The position numbers and the translations under genes were made by a program. From NCBI RefSeq assembly GCF_900104635.1, contig NZ_FNWC01000007.1:2269421-2333420 (forward strand): 64,000 nucleotides of DNA, written 5' to 3'. Source of the stretch: Coprococcus phoceensis. Lineage in GTDB: Bacteria > Bacillota > Clostridia > Lachnospirales > Lachnospiraceae. The notes under the pieces were generated by a model. It saw nothing but the letters and a program-made list of their open reading frames with translations, searched no databases and was not told the origin of the DNA. Below, in pieces: positions 55,374-62,905 of the stretch (position 1 is its first letter; the number at the start of each line of letters is the position of its first letter).

Positions 55374-55907
55374 TTAATAAGCACTATTGACACCCGCAAT
55401 ATCATTACTTGTAGGTTTAATCAGAGTGTTTCTATTCCTATCATAATTCATGATTGAAGAATTACCACTAGATGGATTATCATCTAAACAGAAAGCATGA
55501 CCTAATTCATGAACCAAAACACTTTGCCAAAAATTATCTGATTCGCTTACTAATTCTTTTCGATTTAATTCAATAGTAAACTTACCAGCACGTCCTGAAA
55601 TAATCCATTGACGATTTTTGGGAGTATATAGACCATACCAAGTATCATTGTAGACACCATCAATAACATAACTATGGCCAGATCCAGGTACAGTTTTAAT
55701 ATTTACTGGTGTATTTGTGCTATTCCAAGCACTTACACTATTCTTGTAAACACTAGAATTTGAAAGTCGATTTTCTACATCTACAGTTGCACTTTTCAAA
55801 CCTCCATCATAATATATATATGATGCGGCATATACAGCTGTAGAAAAAGAAAAGCAAAATACTAAACATAAAAGAATGCTTGATAATTTTTTTGTTTTTT
55901 CCCTCAT
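55374..55907 (-). CDS. Secreted metzincin-like zinc metalloprotease
   Basis: A 177-aa exported protein. The signal peptide (residues 1-27) ends with AVYAAS. The zinc-binding motif HELGHAFCLDD follows the pattern HExxHxxxxxD, with Asp as third ligand and Cys where metzincins have Gly. It is followed by SSIMNYDRNR, a Met-turn. The ~50 residues before the motif (GLYTPKNRQWIISGRAGKFT, IELNRKELVSESDNFWQSVL) are consistent with a small M10-like fold. Active-site Glu is present. The start follows AAAGGAGCATTT. Co-transcribed with the downstream exported protein, which may be a partner or inhibitor. Confidence 0.78.
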   Translation of the reverse strand: MREKTKKLSSILLCLVFCFSFSTAVYAASYIYYDGGLKSATVDVENRLSNSSVYKNSVSAWNSTNTPVNIKTVPGSGHSYVIDGVYNDTWYGLYTPKNRQWIISGRAGKFTIELNRKELVSESDNFWQSVLVHELGHAFCLDDNPSSGNSSIMNYDRNRNTLIKPTSNDIAGVNSAY

Positions 55908-57212
55908 AAATGCTCCTTTCTACAATATATTGATGGTTAATATTTCTTGCAGCCAATAAGAAAATTCCCATCTTGTTGCTTGAGCTGTATAATGATAGAG
56001 TAATAGGTATGTCGGCTTTCTTTCTTGAACTTCATGCCTGTAAAAAAAGACTAATAACCAACTCTTCATTTGCAGCGTTCGTTTTATGCAGGTTGAATTG
56101 TCGTAAGCGTATTCTTATCACACCACAGGAGCTTGAATAGGCAATGAATAAATCTAGTACATATCCATTAATCAAATTTTCGTATTTCAAAAGGATAGCA
56201 GTAAACACCCATTACCAATTAAGCTGTAATCAAACTCAATAAATATTCTGCAATCGTGGAGTCTGTCAGTACACGCACTCATGAATAAAACTGCTTTAAA
56301 ACTTTCCCCACACCCTATTGTTATATGATGAAAGATTCCTTTGTTTGATTAGCAATTAATGGCTGCAATTAGGGGGGGGGAGCGTTTCATCCATAAAAGC
56401 TATGATTATAATATATTGATATAGATGAATCTAGATTTTATGAAAAAATGGATGTTTTGAGTGAAACAATGCCTCAGGATAATCCTATTTAACAGTTTTT
56501 CGATGGGAAACGAGTCTAAAATATGCCTTTTTACGTTTACATAACCGTAATTTTGCAGATTATATGGTATTGTGTAAAAGGATATCTTTTTATTATTTCT
56601 AGAATTTGAACAGCTGTATAGCAGTTTCCTTAACCGGCATAAGTGTGAAAGTTTTATTTTGCTGCCTGATTTTCAACCTGTATAAAGTTTTCAATGTTCA
56701 TCAATTTAGCCATGACTTTTTATTTGTAGGCTTAAATATTATTATTTTCATGTTTTACAGATAGAATTGCAATTCTTATTTATAAATAGTATATAATTTT
56801 ATTCCTAAAATATCAATGTATTGATGGACAATTTTTGGTATAAATGTTAAAAAAACTATATATTTAACAGAATAGTATATTATAAATGAATAAATAATGA
56901 TAAATACAAAAAAAGTTGGACAATATTGCGCGAACCGATTGAGAATACAAGAAAAATAAGGAATAAGTTTATTTACTATTTGATAATTTGCAAAATCTTC
57001 CAATTTGTAGTGGCTAACTGGTGAGCTTAAGGTAATATAGCAGCATTTCAATCGTTGACTATAGAACGGTTATAAAAACGATTACATGGAATTATACTTA
57101 TATCATTTGGATATTTCTTTCCAAATATAATCATAGTATTTTTATCGTTTCATTTGCTAATGAAGTGAACCGGTGTCAAGTGATAAAAAAGACACCGGTT
57201 TTGATATTTTCG
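55908..57212. other. Gene-poor AT-rich stretch
   Basis: About 1.3 kb with no coding sequence I can support. It is AT-rich, except for a run of nine G at 56372-56380. A 91-codon open frame at 56776-57051 (minus) has no ribosome site and a biased Tyr/Ile/Phe composition, so I do not call it. An inverted repeat near 57168-57200 lies close to the dUTPase end. It probably represents decayed mobile DNA. Confidence 0.6.
57168..57200. terminator. Hairpin after the dUTPase gene
   Basis: AACCGGTGTC and GACACCGGTT form a perfect 10-bp stem 13 bases beyond the dUTPase stop. No strong T run follows in the gene's direction. Confidence 0.45.
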
Positions 57213-57626
57213 CTATTGACCAGTACTTCCAAAGGAATCTTTATTTCTAGTTTCTCCAAGTTCTGAAACAAAATCTGCAATTAGGATAGGGGTAATGATT
57301 AATTGGCCTATGCGGCTATCTTTGCGCAGTATTTGTGGTTCTGTTCCTACGTTGCTGATAATGGCATGGATTTCTCCGCGATATCCGGAAGCGATTGGCA
57401 GAAGTTCGCATACCAGGCCTTTGGCTGCCATGCTACTTCGCGGAAACACATATCCTGCAAATCCGTCCGAAATGATAAGCCCAAATCCAAGGGGTATCCG
57501 AATAATTTCACCGGGATTTAATGTATGATCATAAGGCATGAAAGCATCAGCGCCGGCATCCTTGGCATGTGGACGGAATGGAAAATGATCTTTTTTCAAT
57601 CCAAAATCAATCAATTTTATTTTCAT
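57213..57626 (-). CDS. dut: dUTPase-family protein with catalytic Asp replaced
   Basis: A 137-aa trimeric-type dUTP diphosphatase by its motifs: DAGADAF (motif 1), PRSSMAAKG (motif 2), GYRGEIHAI (motif 3), RIGQLII (motif 4) and DSFGSTGQ (motif 5). Motif 3 normally reads G-x-I-D or P-I-D before SGYRGE; here it is PIASGYRGE, so the Asp that activates water is Ala79 (GCT). Catalysis should be lost or very weak. The ATG overlaps the thyX stop codon (ATGA), confirming the start and coupling. With thyX it would make a dUMP-to-dTMP module, common on mobile elements. Confidence 0.85.
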   Translation of the reverse strand: MKIKLIDFGLKKDHFPFRPHAKDAGADAFMPYDHTLNPGEIIRIPLGFGLIISDGFAGYVFPRSSMAAKGLVCELLPIASGYRGEIHAIISNVGTEPQILRKDSRIGQLIITPILIADFVSELGETRNKDSFGSTGQ

Positions 57627-58393
57627 GAGAGCGTTCCCCTTTCTGAAAGAATCGGATAATCTACTTTTAAAATATCGATCGGAAACCATAAGGATGGGAT
57701 CGGATGTCCACAGGACATTTTGCCTTCTCTACAAGCTCCCTTTTGACAAAATGGACTGGTAAGATTTGGAGCAAATAAAGCAGGACTGAGTTCGTAAAGT
57801 TTTTGCCAGATATTTAACATGACGATTCTGGTCTCATCTGTATTTCTCCTGCAGGTGCGCTGTCCGATCATATGCTTCCACTGATAAGGAGTTGCACTGA
57901 TGACTAAAACATTCCTTAATCCCTGGGGAGTAGCATATGCGGCAGCATCATGGCTGATTCCTGTGTTACAGAGCTGTTCATAACAACTCAGATCAGACTG
58001 GCAGCTTTTCATATACAAATCTTTGATTTCTTTTCCTGCTATTAAAATTTCATATGGCACTGCGAACATTGCCTTTCCGGAATAATTACTGTACTGTAAA
58101 GAAGCGCTCATATATTTTACTTCATTTTAGTGTCTGGTTATCTGTGTCAGAAAACGTCTGCTGGCACCTACTACAGCAACCGTGAATACAGTAAATTTCT
58201 GTACCGTAGGATGCGGAAGGGGTGCAATGTTTTTCAGCGTTTCATTACTGAATGATTTCTGATAGAGTTTTAACAGGTCTTTCATGTCACGAATGGTATG
58301 TCCATGCTGCGTCAGTCTTGCAGTAAAGACCATATGTTGCTCTGCTTCCCGGATGGCAATGCAGTTTAAGATTTCTGTTTCAATGTGATCCAT
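57623..58393 (-). pseudogene. thyX: FAD-dependent thymidylate synthase ThyX, in-frame stop
   Basis: One continuous frame except for TAA at 58127-58129. The N-terminal 88 residues end in GASRRFLTQITRH, and the frame resumes with NEVKYMSASLQYSNYSG. The expected sequence is RHQNEVK, so CAA to TAA explains the stop, in the middle of the ThyX FAD/dUMP motif. Later parts include QWKHMIGQRTCRRNTDETRI, the substrate-binding helix, and GACREGKMSCGHP. The start at 58393 has GGAGG nine bases upstream. Reinitiation at the ATG 58111 would give only the C-terminal 162 residues and an inactive enzyme. It overlaps dut by ATGA. Confidence 0.82.
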
Positions 58394-58578
58394 AGGCCTG
58401 TTCCTCCTTTACTAATGCATAACTTCTCGGAATCTTCAGCCCTGATTTTACAAGGCTTCCAGACCCCTGTTTCAAAAAATCACCCACTTTTTTTACAAAA
58501 ACGCTTGACAAATCGTCAAAAATTTGCGGCGAAGCCGATTGATTATAGTTTATTTCAATCGACTGGAGGCGATTTTTA

Positions 58579-58741
58579 TGTTACCTGTTAATATCGGCGG
58601 ACACTCCGCCTATCAGGATACTTTCGTATCCGAGTTTCTTAAATTTTATCCCGACCCTTTTTCCCTTCCTAAGAGTACCTGGGATTATATCGTACAGTTT
58701 TGGTATCTGGATCTTTCTATGACCGATTCCATCATGCAGGA
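58579..58741 (+). pseudogene. 5' fragment of a transposase gene
   Basis: From an ATG after GGAGGCGATTTTT, the frame reads MLPVNIGGHSAYQDTFVSEF, then PDPFSLPKSTWDYIVQFWYL and DLSMTDSIMQD. I recognise this as the beginning of a clostridial DDE transposase; homologues continue for several hundred residues. The similarity stops near 58741, where the sequence becomes the 3' end of the relaxase gene on the other strand. So it is a truncated insertion. The last codons (CTFGTCI) are junction sequence. Confidence 0.62.
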
Positions 58742-60264
58742 TTGTACTTTTGGAACCTGCATCTGAAGAATTGCATCTACGTTTTTATCTGCAGTTTCCA
58801 GTTCTTTTTGCTTTTCCTTTAAAAATTGAACGGAGATTTTTTGAGACTGTATCTTGTCCAACAATATTTTTTTCTGAGATTTCATAATATTCATGGAATG
58901 CATTTTTCCATCCGGATAAAATGATTTCAGCCAGTCTCTTGCATCTTCATATGCCTGAATGTCTGTAGAATGCTCTTTACGGAATTTTCCTTTATTCTTG
59001 CTTTTTAAAAATTGGGAATAAAGCTCTTTGTGGGCAAAGTATTGTCCGGTATAGCGGATCTGAAGGTTTACGGTTTCTAATTCTGCTGTATATTGTTTGA
59101 GCAGATTTTCCGTTTTTTCAAGTTCGTTGGTCATTTGGGAAAGTTGTTTTTTCAGATCTTGCTGCGAGTTATATCCATGTTCCTGAATATAGATGATCGT
59201 ATTTGCCATCTGTTGCAGATTGGTAATCTTTATTCGATGAGCATAAGCCTGACTTTGCATTGCTTTTACATTTGTCTGGCGATCTACAACCAGCCGTAGA
59301 TGAGATTGGATACGGAAAATCAGGAAAGGATCCTTATGTAAAAAGATCTGTTCCAGTCGTTCTTTCCCATAACGGGTTCCAAGAGAACGTTCCGTAATCC
59401 TTTTATCACGATCTGGATGGAGGTAACTGTATCGGCCTCTTTGTTCAATCACAGAAATATGGTATTCGTCCAAAAGCCTGACTTGAAACTCTTCAAAGTT
59501 TTTGGATTGTGCAGCACAGGCTTTGATGGCAGTCCGTAATTCCTGCTTTTGCGTTTGGAAAACGGATGACGATGGCTCCAGTCCATCTGCGAGAATTTTC
59601 TTATTTGTCTTTTCCAGTTTTTCCTGTCCGGACTGCTGAGCCATATATTCTTTCTGTGTGATCTTTTTCTCTGCCGGTGACAGCAGATCGATCTGATGCA
59701 GGCCTTCCTGAAGACACATATCCATAACTTCTTTTTTGAAATGTTCCAAAAACTTGTCGGTGGAACGGTGTTTATATCCTGCTTCATGATCATGAGGTTG
59801 CGTCATATAAGGTTCCCGGTCAGCGGAATATTTCCGGACACTGTTTATTACGATGTGTGTATGAATATTTCCGGATTGATTGTGTCCATCCGTGTGCGTG
59901 CCACAAGGGCCTGGTATCCGGGAAATATTTTTCTGGCAAGTTCCAAACATAAGGATTGTGTCTTTTTCCCGGTCAGCCCGCATTCTGTTACATCGGCAGG
60001 ATCAAAACTGATGATGTAGTGATGGCTTTTGATATCGGAACTTTTTTTATTTTTATGGAATTTTGAATTTGTTATTTCACATTCCTTATCAAAAGACATG
60101 GGATCACAGTTGATGCCGTCCATATAATAGTGTTCTCTAAGAATACTTCTGCCTAACTCATCCCTGATCTTTTTCCCTGTGTTTTCACCGTGCTGAAAGA
60201 GCAGATAATCAATTGCATCTGTGTAATTTGCATTTCGGCTTTTAATATGTTTTAAGATTGCCAT
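58685..60264 (-). pseudogene. MobA/VirD2-type relaxase, frameshifted and 3'-chimeric
   Basis: A MOB relaxase in two frames. The first, from ATG 60264, has the Tyr region NYTDAIDYLLF and SSDIKSHHYIISFDPADVTE, then goes out of frame after FPGYQALV. The second resumes with THTDGHNQSGNIHTHIVINS, the metal-binding HxH motif, and the helical C-terminal part with a long coiled coil (~ENLLKQYTAELE region). Loss of one T near 59901-59902 (GTG-TGC-ACG expected) accounts for the break. The last ~16 residues (MMESVIERSRYQNCTI) are the antisense of the transposase fragment, so the native C-terminus has been replaced. It overlaps mobC. Confidence 0.82.
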
Positions 60265-60628
60265 TTGTTTCACCTGCCATTCTCAACACTTTTTTTCTCA
60301 GGAGAAAAAGAGCGGAAATACATTGATGGATTTCTTCTTCGACAGCACGAGAACGGTCTCCGCCACTGTTAAAATACCGGGCAATCTGATTCAGGTTAGA
60401 ACCAATCTTGCCATATTCGCTGACTAGCTTGCGAAGTATTTTTATATCTGCAACAATTTCTATACGATTACAAATTTCTTTTTCTATTAAAAGTTTGCGA
60501 AGATACTCTGACCGGGAGACACCCAAAATGGAAGCGTTCTGATCTAAAAGTTCTATTTCAATATCCGATAATCGTACAGCCACAAAATGTGGATGAAGCA
60601 GCTCTGATTGTTTTTTACTTGCGTTCAT
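60242..60628 (-). CDS. mobC: Relaxosome accessory protein MobC
   Basis: A 128-aa MobC-family protein. The N-terminal ribbon-helix-helix-like region (PHFVAVRLSDIEIELLDQNA, LGVSRSEYLRKLLIEK) is followed by the conserved helix LVSEYGKIGSNLNQIARYFN and a C-terminal helical tail. MobC binds oriT and helps the relaxase open the DNA. The ATG at 60628 follows GGAGGAAT. The gene overlaps the relaxase start, as usual. It appears intact although the relaxase is broken. Confidence 0.87.
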   Translation of the reverse strand: MNASKKQSELLHPHFVAVRLSDIEIELLDQNASILGVSRSEYLRKLLIEKEICNRIEIVADIKILRKLVSEYGKIGSNLNQIARYFNSGGDRSRAVEEEIHQCISALFLLRKKVLRMAGETNGNLKTY

Positions 60629-60677
60629 ATTCCTCCTTTCGCATTGATTTTTCATCACATAGTGATGCCACTAATGA

Positions 60678-60788
60678 ATATCGGCTGTCCCTTCCGATAT
60701 TTGAATTATTGATGCGTACACCATTTGGTGGAAGCCGGTTGACGTAGAATACGTCTGATATCGAGGGTATGGGGAAAACGAAATCCCC
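60678..60788. other. Candidate oriT: cluster of inverted repeats upstream of mobC
   Basis: Four inverted repeats occur in 110 bases: ATATCGG/CCGATAT, CACCATTTGGTG, GACGTA-GAA-TACGTC and GGGGAAAACGAAATCCCC. This density directly upstream of mobC-relaxase is typical of a transfer origin. The nick site is not identified. The rest of 60629-61022 has no gene I can support. Confidence 0.5.
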
Positions 60789-61022
60789 ATCAAGATAAAA
60801 CTCAGAAGATAAACAGATGCCTGAAAAGGCTATACTGTTTAACATGAGTGGATCTTGCTCTTGAAGATTCAAACCCTCTCACTTATAGAATTTGCGGGAA
60901 TATAAAATACAAGGTAAGATAGAAAAATAATAAAAAATTATTGTGCAGTGCTTTTCAGAATTTTATAATATTGATATGGATTATTATTACAGGTAAATAA
61001 ATGTAGCAGGAGAGATGCAGAA

Positions 61023-61409
61023 TTGGAACGAAATGAATTGTTTTGCTGGGTAAAAGAAGTCTATGGAACGAAGCCAGATTATCCGTGGAAGGATTGGAAT
61101 GCAGTATTGCGTCATTCAGAGAATCAAAAATGGTATGCTGTCATTTTGGAAGTGAATACAAAAAAATTGGGATTATCTGATGAAAGAATGACAGATGTTG
61201 TGAATATAAAATGTGATCCGGCATTAGTTGGTTCTTTGAGAAATAGGACAGGATATTTTCCGGCTTATCATATGAATAAAGAAAATTGGATTAGTATCCT
61301 TCTGGATGGATCGGTGTCGAGGGATGAGATTCAGAAACTCATAACATTAAGTTATGAGCTTACATCAACTGGAAAAAATAGTAAATTATCAAAAAGAACA
61401 AGTGACTAG
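61023..61409 (+). CDS. MmcQ/YjbR family protein, TTG start
   Basis: A 128-aa protein with the YjbR/MmcQ pattern: ELFCWVKEVYGTKPDYPW, LRHSENQKWYAVILEV, VNIKCDPALVGSLR, GYFPAYHMNKENWISILLDG and LITLSYELT. The fold is CyaY-like; the family is described as double-wing DNA-binding proteins but the role is unclear. TTG at 61023 lies eight bases after GGAGAG; no in-frame ATG gives the conserved N-terminus. It stands alone between the mobilization region and the large repeat-protein gene. Confidence 0.87.
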   Translation: MERNELFCWVKEVYGTKPDYPWKDWNAVLRHSENQKWYAVILEVNTKKLGLSDERMTDVVNIKCDPALVGSLRNRTGYFPAYHMNKENWISILLDGSVSRDEIQKLITLSYELTSTGKNSKLSKRTSD

Positions 61410-61522
61410 AAGTGTGTTGTTTTACATGGATGGTACGTTTGTGACATTCTAGATTATATTATACAATTCTCCGGGGGATGCAGTATTTAGGGTATTGGAG
61501 AGAGAAAGGATCTGAAGAGGTT

Positions 61523-62905
61523 ATGACAGAATTATTGTCGACTATGTTGGAGAACTTAATATATGATATTACTACTTCCGTCATAAAGAAGCGGCTAGAC
61601 AGGTATCACTTGAAACGTTTTCTCAAGATGCTTAGAAAAGATATTAGTAAGTTTTGCGAGAAAAATGAGAGCATGTATATTGATTCGAGTGCTTTTGATT
61701 ACTTCATTCGTAATACAGATTTTTTGAACAAGGTAATCGAGCGGTCGATTGCAACCAAACTTGAAAAGGGAAATAAAGAATTCCTTAGAGATGAGATTAA
61801 AAAAGCGAGAGAAATAGCAGTCGCAGAAGGTGTTATGTTTGCAAACAGTGAAGAGCGTGTGATAAAAGACTTATATCACTTAATAATGGATAGGGTAGGT
61901 ACTTATTATCGTAATAGTCTGTCTGTTGAACAGCGACATATGGTGTCTATATGCCTGAATCAATTTGCGGAATTAGAAGAAGCAGTAAATGCTAATCATA
62001 AAGAAGATTGCAAAGAGCATAGAGAAATTCTTAATGCAATAAAAGAGGGAGGAAAACTTAGCAATACAAAAGCGGCATTGATAGCCGATTTGTTATCGAA
62101 GGAGCTGTACGAAGGACGGATTCAGGAATTTGGTGATCTTGCAATTGCGGTAAAAGATAAATCTGATGATTTGTCGGTTTTCTACGACTGTTTGTCTCAA
62201 ATCCTACGTTCAGAGAGATGTGCAGACGCGGTCAAAAGAATAGCTGATATTTCTGATGCGAGAATTAGGGATAACGCAGTTAGAACAGTGCTTCCTTTAC
62301 TTCTGTTTAGAGACGAAGCTATAGATGGACTGATGGAAGCCACAACTGTGGAATCACTGCGGAATATTGTAGATAGTTTGATAAGTGGCAATAATGAAAG
62401 AATCTTTTCAGAAGAGATTACTCTTGATGGCGGTCTTGAAATTCACAATTTTACGCTCAATAAAAAGTTGGTCTATGAGGAAGAAAGACTAATAAAGTTG
62501 ATTGTCATTTTATCTTTATATGAGAAGCCGATAAGAAATATTCATTTTGCCATGGAAGAGGTAGGAAAAGGAAAGGGAACTCGGTTCACGGATATCTTAA
62601 TAGCGGATAAGAGGATAGAGGATTTAATAAGCGATAATGCAGATGATAATTCGCAAGAATTAACCACTGTAATAACTCAAATACTGCAGTATAAGGAGAT
62701 CTATGACGGATTATGCAAAAAAAAACGAAACTTTTACTATGCTGTGTTAGTAAAAGCATATTTGTTAATGGATAAAATTGACGTAGCAGAAAAGTATGTT
62801 CCCAAGGATTTGATGCAGGAACGTCCCCTTTCTGATTATGTTTATGCCATAAAAATTGAGAAAAGGGAAGTAGGGTTAAATGAGATTTACGGTTATTCGG
62901 TATGA
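61523..62905 (+). CDS. N-terminal part of a very large helical-repeat protein, possible defence type
   Basis: 460 residues from ATG 61523 (61478 is an alternative) to TGA at 62903. The N-terminal ~90 residues (LENLIYDITTSVIKKRLDRY, LKRFLKMLRKDISKFCEKNE, IDSSAFDYFIRNTDFLNKVI) resemble the helical N-terminal domains that precede NACHT/STAND modules in bacterial defence proteins. A charged helix and then a long run of predicted helices follow, compatible with TPR-like repeats. No Walker A or B is seen; GKGKGTRF does not fit. The same frame continues past the TGA for 365 codons without a stop, so this is one gene interrupted by a nonsense codon. Function is not known. Confidence 0.6.
   Translation: MTELLSTMLENLIYDITTSVIKKRLDRYHLKRFLKMLRKDISKFCEKNESMYIDSSAFDYFIRNTDFLNKVIERSIATKLEKGNKEFLRDEIKKAREIAVAEGVMFANSEERVIKDLYHLIMDRVGTYYRNSLSVEQRHMVSICLNQFAELEEAVNANHKEDCKEHREILNAIKEGGKLSNTKAALIADLLSKELYEGRIQEFGDLAIAVKDKSDDLSVFYDCLSQILRSERCADAVKRIADISDARIRDNAVRTVLPLLLFRDEAIDGLMEATTVESLRNIVDSLISGNNERIFSEEITLDGGLEIHNFTLNKKLVYEEERLIKLIVILSLYEKPIRNIHFAMEEVGKGKGTRFTDILIADKRIEDLISDNADDNSQELTTVITQILQYKEIYDGLCKKKRNFYYAVLVKAYLLMDKIDVAEKYVPKDLMQERPLSDYVYAIKIEKREVGLNEIYGYSV

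Noticed and set aside
56776..57051. 91-codon open frame on the minus strand
   Set aside because: No ribosome site and low-complexity Tyr/Ile/Phe composition. AT-rich DNA gives such frames by chance.
60615..60872. 85-codon frame overlapping mobC and the inverted-repeat cluster
   Set aside because: It covers the candidate oriT palindromes, overlaps mobC and has no family resemblance.
62560..62590. GKGKGTRF as a Walker A motif of a STAND ATPase
   Set aside because: It lacks the GxxxxGK[ST] pattern and no Walker B follows at a suitable distance.
62903..62905. TGA as selenocysteine codon
   Set aside because: No downstream SECIS-like hairpin was evident and the context is not a redox motif.
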